From CAINDZ01 sp041908585 (GTDB lineage: Bacteria; Krumholzibacteriota; Krumholzibacteriia; LZORAL124-64-63), in NCBI GenBank assembly GCA_041908585.1, contig JAYRFB010000236.1:1-64000 (forward strand): DNA of 64,000 nt, written 5' to 3'. A program made the position numbers and the translations under genes. Below the pieces are notes generated by a model. The model was not told the DNA's origin. It saw only the letters and a list, made by a program, of their open reading frames with translations, and searched no databases. Within the stretch, counting starts at the first letter, position 1; each line of letters opens with the position of its first letter. Positions 26,037 to 34,991 of this stretch are shown here, piece after piece.

Positions 26037-28192
26037 CCCCGCGACCGCGCGACCTGCCGCTCGACGACCCCCGGCTCTACGTGAACCGCGAGCTGGGGCT
26101 TCTGGAGTTCCAGCGGCGCGTGCTGGACGAGGCCCGCGACGAGCGCAACCCGCTGCTCGAGCGCGCCAAGTTCCTGGCGATCTTCGGCTCCAACCTGGAC
26201 GAGTTCTTCATGGTCCGGGTCTCGGGCATCCGGCGCCAGGTGCTGTCGCACGTCGCCACGGCCGACCCGGCCGGCCTGACGCCGCGCGAGGAACTTGCCG
26301 CGATCCGCAAGCTCTCGCTGGAGCTCTACACCGAGGGCCTGGGCTTCCTTCGCCGCAAGCTGCTGCCGCGACTGGCCCGCGAGGGCGTGCACGTGCTGGA
26401 CTACGCGCGCCTGAACGACACGCAGCGACGGCGCGCCGACAGCTACTTCCGCGAGGTGATCCACCCGGTGCTGACGCCGCTGGCGGTGGACCCGGGGCAC
26501 CCGTTCCCCCACATCTCGAACCTGAGCCTGAACCTCGCCATTGTCGTGCGCGATCCCAAGGGACAGGAGCGCTTCGCGCGCCTGAAGGTCCCCGACACGC
26601 TGCCGCGGCTGATCCCCCTGAAGAAGTCGTCCGGCGGCGAGCGCCGCGACGGCACGCTGCCACGCCACCACTACTTCGTCTGGATCGAGCAGGTGATCCA
26701 GGCCAACCTGGGCCCGCTGTTCCCGGGCATGGAGGTGGTCTCGGCGCACCCGTTCAGGGTCGTGCGCGACGCCGACATCGAGATCCAGGAGATCGAGGCG
26801 GACGACTTGCTGGAGACGATGCAGCAGGGCATCCGCCGGCGGAAGTTCGGGTCCGTGGTCCAGGTCTCGATCCACGAGGACATGCCGGCCGGCGTTCGCG
26901 AGGTGCTGCTGGAGAACCTGGAGGCGCGGGCCTCCGACCTGTTCGTCATGCACGGTCCGCTCGGGCTCAGCGCGCTGTGGCAGGTCTACAACGGCGTCGA
27001 GCGCCACGAGCTCAAGTTCCCGCCCTACCGGCCGTTCGTGCCCAAGGAGCTCCGCAAGGCGACCGGTGCCGACATCTTCGACGCGATTCGCGCCGGCAAC
27101 ATCCTGCTGCACCACCCCTACGACTCGTTCGAGCCGGTGGTGGAGTTCCTGCGCGCCGCCGCGCGCGACCCGCAGGTCCTGGCCATCAAGCAGACGCTGT
27201 ACCGTGTGGGCCGCAATTCGCCGGTCGTGGATGCGCTGCTGGAGGCCGCCGAGCACGGGAAGCAGGTGGCCGTCCTGGTCGAGCTGAGCGCCCGGTTCGA
27301 CGAGGAGAGCAACATCGGCTGGGCCCGCCTGCTGGAGCAGACCGGCGTCCACGTGGTCTACGGCGTGGTTGGGCTCAAGACCCACAGCAAGATCGCCATG
27401 GTTGTCCGGCGCGAAGGCGAGGGCATCCGCCGCTACCTGCACCTGGCCACGGGCAACTACAACCCCGTCACCGCGGGCATGTACGAGGACATCGGAGTCT
27501 TCACCTGCGACGAGACGATGGGCGTCGACGCGACCGACCTGTTCAACTACCTGACCGGCTACTCCACGAAGCAGGACTACAGCAAGCTCCTGATCGCGCC
27601 GGTCACGCTGCGGGCGCGCCTGGAGAAGCTGATCGAGCGCGAGACGGCGCACGCCGCGGGCGGCCGGCGCGCGCACATCATCCTCAAGGCCAACGCACTG
27701 GTGGACCCGGCGGTGATCCGCCTGCTGTACCGTGCCTCGCAGGCGGGCGTGAAGGTCGAACTGTACATCCGCGGCATCTGCTGCCTGCGCCCGGGGTGGC
27801 CCGGCATCAGCGAGAACATCACGGTGACCAGCACCGTCGGCCGCTTCCTGGAGCACAGCCGCGTCTTCTACTTCCTGAACGACGGCGACGAAGAGGTGTA
27901 TCTGGGCAGCGCCGACCTCATGATGCGCAACCTCAACCGGCGCGTGGAGGTGGTCTTCCCGGTCGAGGCGCCGGCGCATCGGCGCTACCTGCGCGACGTG
28001 GCCCTGGAGGCCTACCGGCAGGACAACTTCAAGCTGCGACAGATGACGCCGGAGGGGACCTACGTCCAGGTGGCGGCGGGCGAGGGCGAGGCGTTGACGA
28101 GCGCCCACGACATCCTCATGCGCGGGCGGGGGCGCGTGCGGCACTTCGGGGCGGCCCCAGGGGACGGGGCCGACGACATCACTCGTCCTTGA
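26033..28192 (+). CDS. ppk1: Polyphosphate kinase 1
   Basis: 719 residues from the ATG at 26033, which overlaps the CHAD stop. N domain begins LYVNRELGLLEFQRRVLDEA and FGSNLDEFFMVRVSG. The two catalytic histidines are H451 (KTHSKIAMVVRREG) and H608 (RFLEHSRVFYF); their spacing of 157 equals that of H435/H592 in E. coli PPK, strong support for an active enzyme. RxxLHLATGNYNPVTA and the C-terminal LMMRNLNRRVEVVFPVE are also present. It makes polyphosphate from ATP reversibly. The last 14 bases overlap an opposite-strand small gene. Confidence 0.97.
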   Translation: MTPRPRDLPLDDPRLYVNRELGLLEFQRRVLDEARDERNPLLERAKFLAIFGSNLDEFFMVRVSGIRRQVLSHVATADPAGLTPREELAAIRKLSLELYTEGLGFLRRKLLPRLAREGVHVLDYARLNDTQRRRADSYFREVIHPVLTPLAVDPGHPFPHISNLSLNLAIVVRDPKGQERFARLKVPDTLPRLIPLKKSSGGERRDGTLPRHHYFVWIEQVIQANLGPLFPGMEVVSAHPFRVVRDADIEIQEIEADDLLETMQQGIRRRKFGSVVQVSIHEDMPAGVREVLLENLEARASDLFVMHGPLGLSALWQVYNGVERHELKFPPYRPFVPKELRKATGADIFDAIRAGNILLHHPYDSFEPVVEFLRAAARDPQVLAIKQTLYRVGRNSPVVDALLEAAEHGKQVAVLVELSARFDEESNIGWARLLEQTGVHVVYGVVGLKTHSKIAMVVRREGEGIRRYLHLATGNYNPVTAGMYEDIGVFTCDETMGVDATDLFNYLTGYSTKQDYSKLLIAPVTLRARLEKLIERETAHAAGGRRAHIILKANALVDPAVIRLLYRASQAGVKVELYIRGICCLRPGWPGISENITVTSTVGRFLEHSRVFYFLNDGDEEVYLGSADLMMRNLNRRVEVVFPVEAPAHRRYLRDVALEAYRQDNFKLRQMTPEGTYVQVAAGEGEALTSAHDILMRGRGRVRHFGAAPGDGADDITRP

Positions 28193-28367
28193 GCAGGCGC
28201 TCGGGCTCGCAGAGCCACTTCTTCTTCGCGGCGACCCGGCCGCAGTCGGTGCAGAAGAACACGGGCTCGGCGACGATCCGGGCGAGCAGCTCGCGCTCCT
28301 TCTCGTACTGGCCCGGCTTCCACTTGCACAGCGTCCGGTTCTCCGCGGCGCGGCCCTTCTCCCCCAT
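28179..28367 (-). CDS. Small four-cysteine (zinc-ribbon-like) protein
   Basis: 62 residues. Pattern LCKWKPGQ (C14), FFCTDCGRVAAKKKWLCEPERL (C39, C42, C53). I recognise this from memory as a small conserved protein type in deltaproteobacteria and related groups (CKWK ... CxxCGRxA ... WLCxP); four Cys could bind one zinc or iron. Function unknown. Its 3' end overlaps ppk1 by 14 bases on the other strand. Confidence 0.65.
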   Translation of the reverse strand: MGEKGRAAENRTLCKWKPGQYEKERELLARIVAEPVFFCTDCGRVAAKKKWLCEPERLLKDE

Positions 28368-28418
28368 CCCGACCTCCCGGTCCGGTCCGGACCACAGCGT
28401 CCGGAGCCCCGGGCCAGT

Positions 28419-29609
28419 CTAGGCCAGGCGGGAGGCCGGCGCCACCCCGACCGGGGGACCGGTGGGCCTGCGGGCCGCCGGGGCGCCGTCGGCACGGCTG
28501 GCCGCCACCAGGCGCTCGTAGTGGCCGAGGAGCCCGTCCAGGTTCTGTTCCCAGGTCAGGCCACGGGCATAGGTCAGGGCGTTGGCCGCCAGGCGGGCGC
28601 GGTAGTCGGCATCGCTCAGGAGCCACCGGACCAGCGTAGCCAGCTGCGCCCCGTTGCCCGGCTCGAACTGGAAGCCGTTCCAGCCGTTGTGGGTGTGGTC
28701 CTTGAGCCCGCTGTGGGAGGCGACCAGGGCCGGCAGGCCGGAGGCCATGGCCTCCAGGACGACGTTGCCGAAGGTCTCGTTCTCGCCCGGGAACACGAAG
28801 ATGTCGCCGGCGGCGTAGGCGGCCGGCAGGTCATCGCCGGTGAGATAACCCGTGAACACGGTGTTGGTGCCGGCGAAGAGCTCCTCCAGGCGCGTCCGCT
28901 CGGGACCATCGCCGATGATCGCCAGGCGGACATCCGGCAACTCAGCGAGCACGGGGCGGATCACATCCACGCGCTTCTCCACGGCCAGGCGACCGACGTA
29001 GACCAGCAGCGGCGCCTCGGGGTTCCCGCCGGTCAGGCGCTCGCGCCACAGGCGGGTGCGACGCTCGGGAGAGAAGACCTGGCTGTCGACGCCGCGGCCC
29101 CAGATCTCCAGTCGCTCGAACCCGTGGTCGGCCAGCTGCCGGCGGATGAAGCGGGTCGGGCAGAGGTTCAGGTCGGCCTGGTTGTGCAGCCAGCGGAAGT
29201 AGTTCCAGACGAAGTCGCGGAAGGCCGTCAGGTTGTACTTCTCGAGGTAGCCCGGCAGGTCGGTGTGGTACGAGGCCACGACGGGCACGCCCGCCTCGCG
29301 CGCGCGATGCAGGCCGCTGATGCCCAGCAGCGCGGGGTTCACCAGGTGCACGATGTCGGGCTTGAAGTCCAGGATCTCCGCGCCGATGCCCGGTCGTGGC
29401 GTGACCAGCCGCAGCGCGGGGTACATCGGCAGCGCGAAGCACGGGCGGCCCAGGATCGGCGTGTCCGCGTAGCTGGGCGGCGCGCCCTCGGGCGCGATCA
29501 TCAGCGACTCGTGCCCCCGCGCCGCCAGGTGGTCGAGCAGGTGGCAGACGGTGTTGGCGACACCATCCCACTTCGGCAGGAACGTCTCGGCGAAGATCGC
29601 GACGCGCAT
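28419..29609 (-). CDS. GT4-family glycosyltransferase (SQD2/MgtA-like)
   Basis: 396 residues, GT-B fold. N-terminal MRVAIFAETFLPKWDGVANTVCHLLDHLAARGHE, acceptor-side SYHTDLPGYLEKY; C-terminal donor domain LLVYVGRLAVEKRVDVI, LAIIGDGPERTRLEEL, TGYLTGDDLPAAYAAGDIFVFPGENETFGNVVLEAMASGLP with the EX7E motif. The closest look is to the glycolipid enzymes that move glucose, mannose or sulfoquinovose from nucleotide sugars to diacylglycerol-type acceptors. The specific sugar and acceptor are inferred only at family level. Monocistronic, divergent from the 5'-nucleotidase gene. Confidence 0.9.
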   Translation of the reverse strand: MRVAIFAETFLPKWDGVANTVCHLLDHLAARGHESLMIAPEGAPPSYADTPILGRPCFALPMYPALRLVTPRPGIGAEILDFKPDIVHLVNPALLGISGLHRAREAGVPVVASYHTDLPGYLEKYNLTAFRDFVWNYFRWLHNQADLNLCPTRFIRRQLADHGFERLEIWGRGVDSQVFSPERRTRLWRERLTGGNPEAPLLVYVGRLAVEKRVDVIRPVLAELPDVRLAIIGDGPERTRLEELFAGTNTVFTGYLTGDDLPAAYAAGDIFVFPGENETFGNVVLEAMASGLPALVASHSGLKDHTHNGWNGFQFEPGNGAQLATLVRWLLSDADYRARLAANALTYARGLTWEQNLDGLLGHYERLVAASRADGAPAARRPTGPPVGVAPASRLA

Positions 29610-29885
29610 GGCTGCCTCCCCGGTTGGCCGACAGTCTAGGCATCGCCTGTATCGCCGCCGTTCACGCTGCGCGAATTCACGGTCAGGTTCCGGTTAGCGG
29701 AGGGTCAGCGTCGGCGTCCCGCGCGCGTGGTTTCTCACGAGCTTCTGGCCGTCGGCAGACCGTCCGTTGACAATCGGGCGGTAGACTCCCCGCACTTACG
29801 GAGCGTCGCGGGCAACGGATGCGTGCCGCATCCCGCGCGCCTGCGGCGACCCAGCCGACAGGTCAACCACGGGGGAGTTGTGCAT

Positions 29886-31949
29886 ATGTTCAAGTGGCGA
29901 TCGATCCTCACGGCGCTCGCGCTGCTGGCCGCGCTGGCGATGGCCGGCGGCGCCGATGCCTACACGCTGACCGTCTTCCACAACAACGACGGCGAGAGCG
30001 CGCTGCTGCCGAACGCCGCGGGCTTCGGCGGCGCAGCGGCCTTCGTGGCCAAGCTGGACCAGCTGCGAGCCGCAGCGACCACCGACGGCCAGATCATGGT
30101 CTCGAGCGGCGACAACTTCCTGGCCGGCCCGAACTTCTCGGCCAGCCTGGACCACGGCGTGCCCTTCTACGACACGCTGGTCATGGAGCGCATCGGCTAC
30201 GACGCGGTGTGCCTGGGCAACCACGACTTCGACTTCAACCCCGACGTCCTGGCCGACTTCATGGCCGGGTACGTCAACCGCCCCAAGTACGTCAACTGCA
30301 ACCTGGACTTCAGCGCCGAGCCCGGCCTGCAGGCGTACGTGACCGGCGGTGACCTGGTGCGCTCGCACGTGGTGACGACCGGCGGCGAGCAGGTCGGCAT
30401 CGTCGGCGCCACGACCGAGCGGCTGCCCTACATCTCGAGCCCGCGCGGCGTGGTCGTGAACGCGGTGGCCCCGGCCGTCCAGGCCGAGATCGACGCGCTG
30501 ACGCTGGCCGGCGTGAACAAGATCGTCCTGATCAGCCACCTGCAGAGCATCCTCGAGGACCTGGCGCTGGCGGCGCAGATCCGCGGCGTGGACGTCATGG
30601 TGGCGGGCGGCGGCAGCGAGGTGCTCGCCAACCCGGGCGACCTGCTGGTGCCGGGCGACGTCATCTACGGATCCTATCCGATGATCGCCACCGACCTGGA
30701 CGGCGCGAACGTGCCGGTCGTGACCACGCAGGGCGACTACTTCTACGTCGGTCGCCTGGAAGTGACGTTCGACGCCGCGGGTAACGTGACCGGCACGGCC
30801 GGTGGCCCGGTGCGCGTGGCCAACGCCTCGTTCGCCGACGGCGTGACGCCCGATGCCGCCATCGCGGCCGCGGTGCAGGTCCCGGTGGCGGCCTACTCGG
30901 CCGCCCTGGGCGCGCAGGTGATCGGCACCAGCGATGTCGCCCTGGACGGCGTGCGCACCAACGTCCGCACACGCGAAACCAATGAAGGCAACCTCGTCGC
31001 CGACGCCATGCTGTGGCAGGCCCGCCAGTTCATGGGCGACTACGGCGTTTCGCACGTCGACGTGGCCATCCAGAACGGCGGCGGCATCCGCAACAACGCC
31101 GTGATCCCCGCCGGCAACCTGACGTTGCTGGATACCTTCAATATCCTGCCGTTCGCGAACTTCCTGAGCGTGGTGGAGAACCTGAGCCGCGAGAACCTGA
31201 AGGAGATCCTCGAGAACTGCGTCAGCCGCGTGGAATTCGTCGATGGGCGCTTCGGCCAGGTGGCCGGCATGCGCTTCCTCTACGACCCGAGCGGCACGGC
31301 CCAGGTGCTCGATGCCGCCGGCAACGTCACCGTTCCCGGCACGCGCGTCCGCGAGATCGTGCTGATGGACGCGCCGCAGACGGTCATCTGCGAGTTCGGC
31401 GCGGTGGTCCCGGGCCCGGCCGTGAACATGGCGATCGTCGACTTCTCGGCCCGCGGCGGCGACCAGTACCCGTTCCACGGCGCGCCCCTGAAGATCATGG
31501 GCGTGACGTACCAGCAGGCGCTGGCCAACTACATCGTCCAGGGCCTGGGCGGCTTCGTCTCGGCGGCCGCGTACCCGCTGGCCGGCGAGGGCCGCATCAT
31601 CACCGGCGGCACGGTCGGCATCGAGGACCGCGACGACGACGCCACGACGCCGGACGGCGACGTGACGCCGACGGCGATGAAGCTCGCGCAGAACAGCCCG
31701 AACCCGTTCAACCCCTCGACGACGATCGCGTTCAGCCTGGACCGCTCCGGTCCGGTGCGGCTGGACGTGTTCGACCTGCAGGGTCGGCTCGTGCGCTCGC
31801 TGGTCGACGGCGCGCGCGAGGCCGGCGAGTACCGCGTGACCTGGGACGGGCGCAGCGATGCGGGCGCCCCGGCCGCCTCGGGCACCTACGTGTACCGCCT
31901 GGAGACCTCGCTGCGCGTGATCTCGCGCTCGATGACGCTGGTGAAGTAG
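29886..31949 (+). CDS. Secreted 5'-nucleotidase/metallophosphatase with sorting tail
   Basis: 687 residues from the ATG at 29886 (GGGGGAG upstream). Signal peptide to about 25. Metallophosphatase motifs: LTVFHNNDGES (the variant lacking the usual DxH histidine), SSGDNFLAGP, CLGNHDFDF, ISHLQS. The C-terminal substrate domain has TRETNEGNLVADAMLWQAR, QNGGGIRNN, DTFNILPFANFL and RGGDQYPF. The last 80 residues form the FlgD-like sorting tail (NSPNPFNPSTTIAFSL ... GTYVYRLETS ... SMTLVK) also seen on the subtilase and the propeller. It probably releases phosphate from nucleotides or other phosphomonoesters outside the cell. Confidence 0.93.
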   Translation: MFKWRSILTALALLAALAMAGGADAYTLTVFHNNDGESALLPNAAGFGGAAAFVAKLDQLRAAATTDGQIMVSSGDNFLAGPNFSASLDHGVPFYDTLVMERIGYDAVCLGNHDFDFNPDVLADFMAGYVNRPKYVNCNLDFSAEPGLQAYVTGGDLVRSHVVTTGGEQVGIVGATTERLPYISSPRGVVVNAVAPAVQAEIDALTLAGVNKIVLISHLQSILEDLALAAQIRGVDVMVAGGGSEVLANPGDLLVPGDVIYGSYPMIATDLDGANVPVVTTQGDYFYVGRLEVTFDAAGNVTGTAGGPVRVANASFADGVTPDAAIAAAVQVPVAAYSAALGAQVIGTSDVALDGVRTNVRTRETNEGNLVADAMLWQARQFMGDYGVSHVDVAIQNGGGIRNNAVIPAGNLTLLDTFNILPFANFLSVVENLSRENLKEILENCVSRVEFVDGRFGQVAGMRFLYDPSGTAQVLDAAGNVTVPGTRVREIVLMDAPQTVICEFGAVVPGPAVNMAIVDFSARGGDQYPFHGAPLKIMGVTYQQALANYIVQGLGGFVSAAAYPLAGEGRIITGGTVGIEDRDDDATTPDGDVTPTAMKLAQNSPNPFNPSTTIAFSLDRSGPVRLDVFDLQGRLVRSLVDGAREAGEYRVTWDGRSDAGAPAASGTYVYRLETSLRVISRSMTLVK

Positions 31950-31987
31950 CAGGGCCCGGCTCATCGACGCGGATCACGCCACTTCGG

Positions 31988-32015
31988 AGGCCCCGGCCGG
32001 TTGCGGTCGGGGCCT
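31988..32015 (+). terminator. Hairpin terminator of the 5'-nucleotidase gene
   Basis: AGGCCCCGGCCG (31988-31999) pairs with CGGTCGGGGCCT (32004-32015), 12 bp with one G-T pair, loop GTTG. TCGG follows, no T-run. Confidence 0.65.
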
Positions 32016-32074
32016 TCGGCTTGCGCGGGCGTCGGCTTGGGCCGGCGCAATGGCGGTGGCGGGGCGGGGCTGGG

Positions 32075-32090
32075 CGTGCGCCGGCGCACG
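32075..32090. repeat. REP-like palindrome copy
   Basis: CGTGCGCCGGCGCACG, 16-bp perfect palindrome in a gap between converging genes; same core as copies at 34961, 39790, 62293 and 62325. Confidence 0.55.
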
Positions 32091-32112
32091 TGCATGCCGT
32101 TTTCTTGGACGA

Positions 32113-32124
32113 TTGACCGGTCAA
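32113..32124. promoter_or_regulatory. TTGACCGGTCAA perfect dyad
   Basis: 12-bp palindrome, 23 bases after the REP-like copy and just below the small open frame ending at 32138. It could be an operator or a worn copy of the GGTTGA...TCAACC element found at 39.7, 57.2 and 60.4 kb. Confidence 0.35.
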
Positions 32125-32137
32125 CGATTCGGCCGGC

Positions 32138-32380
32138 TTACCGGTCCGCGAGTTCCCGCCGCACTTCGGCCGCCACGCGGAGCACCAGGTTGTCGGTCGC
32201 ATGCGCCAGCAGCGTGTCGACGTACGCGCGCACCGGCCCGCTCGGCTCCGGCAGGTAGCGCAGCTGGTGCACGCCCATGAAGAAACTTTCGCCGGGCATC
32301 TCCGCCAGCGAGGCGATGAAGGCCTCGACGCCGGCGGCGGCAGCGGCCGGCGCCAACTCGCGGCCGCGCGCCATCATCAC
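32138..32380 (-). CDS. Short open frame, hypothetical or gene remnant
   Basis: 80 residues from the ATG at 32380 (MMMARGRELAPAAAAAGVEAFIASLAEMPGESFFMGVHQLRYLPEPSGPV...). It is in the same frame as the propeller gene and is separated from that gene's TAG stop only by about 18 open codons; no ribosome site is visible. Composition is gene-like (balanced, amphipathic helices). It may be a small hypothetical protein, or the 3' remnant of a gene overwritten by the propeller gene. I recognise no family. Confidence 0.35.
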   Translation of the reverse strand: MMMARGRELAPAAAAAGVEAFIASLAEMPGESFFMGVHQLRYLPEPSGPVRAYVDTLLAHATDNLVLRVAAEVRRELADR

Positions 32381-32434
32381 CGCGCGGGCGGCGGCGCGCG
32401 GGCTCTCCCGCGGGTCGGCGAAGCCGCGGGGGGA

Positions 32435-34864
32435 CTACCGCAACAGCGTCAGTCGCCGCGTCGCCGCGCCTTCGGCAGACAGCAGATGGGCGAAGTAGAT
32501 GCCGCTGGGGCAGGAACGTCCTCTCGCGTCCCGGCCGGTCCACTCCACGACGTGCAGGCCCGCCGCGTGTTCGCCCTCCGCGAGCGTAACGACGTGCTCG
32601 CCGCGCAGGTTGTACACGGCCAGGCGGACCGGCCCCCGCTCGGCGATCTCGTACCGGAGCGTAGCCCTCGGATTGAACGGGTTCGGAAACGGCGCCTCGA
32701 GGCGCGCGCGCGCCGACCCGGCGGCAATGGGCGCGGCAGCGGCCGTCGGAAGGTGCCAGATGCCGAAGCGGGCCGCGGGCACGCCGCCCGTCCGCGCAAA
32801 GGCGCCGCCGACGCACAGATCGTCACCCGCGATCGCCAGAGCCAGAACCCCGTTGTCGGTCCCTGACCCGAGCGACTTCCAGGTCGCCCCGTCCCAGCGG
32901 GCCAGATGCGACACTGCAGCGCCGCCCGCCGTGGTGAAATCGCCGCCGGCGAACACGTCCCCGCCGGAGCCCAGCGCCAACGCACTGACCGCGGCGTTCA
33001 GGCCGGGCGCGAAGTCCGTCCACGCCGCCCCGTCCCAGCGCGCGACATGCGACGCCGGAGTCTCGCCCGCGTTGTCGAAATCGCCGCCGGCCAGCAGGAA
33101 GCCGCTTTCCCCGGCCAGGAGGGCCCGCACCGGCCCATCGACGCCGGCCGCGAGCGCCGACCAGCGCGCGCCGTCCCAGCAGGCGATGTTGGCCGCCGGC
33201 ACGACGTACTGCTCCACGAAATCCGCCGCGAAGGTGAATTGCCCGCCGACGTAAAGCCTGTCCGCGGCATCCACGGCCAGCGCCGTGACGGGTCCATCCA
33301 CACCCCAGCCAAGCGAACGCCAGGCCGTGCCGTTCCAGCTGGCGATGTGCGACGCCGCGATGTCGCCGGCGACGGTGAACTCACCGCCGGCGTAGAGCGT
33401 GCCGTCGCCGGTGACCGCCAGTGCGTGCACGATGCCGTTGACCCCCAGGCCGAGCGCCGACCAGGCCGCGCCATCCCAGCCCGCCACGTTCGCCAGCATC
33501 GTGTCCGCCGAGCGCGTGAACTCCCCGCCGGCGTACACGACTCCGTTCGCACCCGTGGCCAGGGCATTGACCGCGCGGCCGCTGAGTCCCGCCCCGGTGC
33601 CGGTCCAGCCGGTGCCGTGCCAGCGCGCGACCAAGGGAGACTGTGCCGATCCCGCCTGCCTGAACCAGCCGCCGGCGAAGACGCCGCCCCCGCCATCGAC
33701 GACCAGGGCCTGCACCCAGCCGTTCAGGCCGGCGCCGAGCGCCTCCCACCCGGAACCGCTCCAGCGCGCGATCCCGCCGACCGTCGCGCCGCCGGCCACG
33801 AGCCTCTCGTCGCCCTCCGTGATCAGCGCCCGCACGATGCCGCCCGGTCCATCGCCCAGCGGCGACCAGCCCGCGCCGTCCCAGCGCGCGAGGTAGGCGG
33901 GAAGCAGGCTGTCGCTGGAATCGAAATTCCCCCCCGCATAGATCAGCCCATCGGGGCCCCGCGCGATGGTCTCCACCGCCGCTTCGGGAACGAGCCCCAC
34001 CTCCGAGGCGATGCCCTCGCCGAGAGGCCACCAATTGGAGCCGTCCCACCGGGCGATGCGCAGCAACTCCTGGCCGCCCGCCGACACGAACGCGCCGCCG
34101 GCCAGGAGATCGCCGTCGGCATCGACGCACAACGAGCGGACATCGCCATCGAGGGAGGCGGCGCCGACGGCCGTCCACTGCGCGCCGTTCCAGCTGAAGA
34201 GACACCCGCTGCCGATCCCGGCGTTCGACATCGCGCCCCCGCCAGCGTAGAGCGTCCCGTCGGTTCCGATCGCCAGGGCTCTTACCGGGCCGTTCCTGAG
34301 CGAACCGAGCCAGGTCCACGAGGCGCCATCCCAGACGGAGACGGCCGAGGCCCCGGGAACGCCCCAGCCGGGATCGTCCCCGCCCGCGAAGAGCCGCCCG
34401 TCGCTGCCGAATGCCAGAGCGCGGACGGTGGCCGTCGAGCCCGCACCCAGGCCGGACCAGGTCAAGCCGTTCCAGCGCGCGACCCGGGTCGCAGGCATGC
34501 CTCCGGCCGTCGCGAAGGAGCCGCCCGCATACAGGCAGCCGTCCGGCCCCACCGCCAGGGCATGCACGGTGCCATCGAGCCCGCTCCCGAGCGCCGACCA
34601 CCGGCTGCCGTCCCAGTGTGCAAGACGGCCGACCGGCAGGCCGCCGGCGGTCACCAGGTCGCCGCCGACATAGAAGCCTCCGCTGCCGTCGGCGACCAGA
34701 CAACGAACCGCACCGGTGACGCCTTCCGGCGCGAAGCGCGCATCCCAGCGGTCATCGCTTTCCTCGCCGGCAGCCGGGTCGGCCGCCGGCAGCGCGAGCG
34801 CCACAAGTGCCACGGCAAGGAACGGGTGGAACGGGAACGTGTGCGTCATCCTGATCGACATCAT
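32435..34864 (-). CDS. Secreted repeat beta-propeller with sorting tail
   Basis: 809 residues from the ATG at 34864, which has GGAGG upstream; an in-frame GTG at 34903 lacks one. Signal peptide to about 33. About 13-14 blades of 45-50 residues follow, each with the pattern V-x-A-L-A-x(3)-D/G-G-x-L/V-Y-A-G-G-x-F, then ARWDGxxWxxLGxG. Delta-60/galactose-oxidase-like propellers with such TAGG repeats usually bind or recognise surface polymers; no catalytic residues are seen. The last 80 residues are the FlgD-like sorting tail (FPNPFNPRATLRYEI ... GIYFAHLLSAEG ... RLTLLR). Confidence 0.8.
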   Translation of the reverse strand: MMSIRMTHTFPFHPFLAVALVALALPAADPAAGEESDDRWDARFAPEGVTGAVRCLVADGSGGFYVGGDLVTAGGLPVGRLAHWDGSRWSALGSGLDGTVHALAVGPDGCLYAGGSFATAGGMPATRVARWNGLTWSGLGAGSTATVRALAFGSDGRLFAGGDDPGWGVPGASAVSVWDGASWTWLGSLRNGPVRALAIGTDGTLYAGGGAMSNAGIGSGCLFSWNGAQWTAVGAASLDGDVRSLCVDADGDLLAGGAFVSAGGQELLRIARWDGSNWWPLGEGIASEVGLVPEAAVETIARGPDGLIYAGGNFDSSDSLLPAYLARWDGAGWSPLGDGPGGIVRALITEGDERLVAGGATVGGIARWSGSGWEALGAGLNGWVQALVVDGGGGVFAGGWFRQAGSAQSPLVARWHGTGWTGTGAGLSGRAVNALATGANGVVYAGGEFTRSADTMLANVAGWDGAAWSALGLGVNGIVHALAVTGDGTLYAGGEFTVAGDIAASHIASWNGTAWRSLGWGVDGPVTALAVDAADRLYVGGQFTFAADFVEQYVVPAANIACWDGARWSALAAGVDGPVRALLAGESGFLLAGGDFDNAGETPASHVARWDGAAWTDFAPGLNAAVSALALGSGGDVFAGGDFTTAGGAAVSHLARWDGATWKSLGSGTDNGVLALAIAGDDLCVGGAFARTGGVPAARFGIWHLPTAAAAPIAAGSARARLEAPFPNPFNPRATLRYEIAERGPVRLAVYNLRGEHVVTLAEGEHAAGLHVVEWTGRDARGRSCPSGIYFAHLLSAEGAATRRLTLLR

Positions 34865-34960
34865 TTCGCGCCTCCGGGATCGGGTCTCCTCCGGACGCCG
34901 CACATTCTAGCACATCGAGGCGGTGTGAAGAGGCGATTGAGAATTCGGCGCGGGCTGGCG

Positions 34961-34976
34961 CTTGCGCCGGCGCAAG
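34961..34976. repeat. REP-like palindrome copy below the exonuclease gene
   Basis: CTTGCGCCGGCGCAAG, 16-bp perfect palindrome, 16 bases below the exonuclease stop; it could double as its terminator. Confidence 0.6.
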
Positions 34977-34991
34977 TCGGTCACGCCCCGC

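Noticed and set aside
29767..29795. TTGACA at 29767 as -35 box of the 5'-nucleotidase gene
   Set aside because: No acceptable -10 box 16-18 bases downstream (the position reads CCGCAC).
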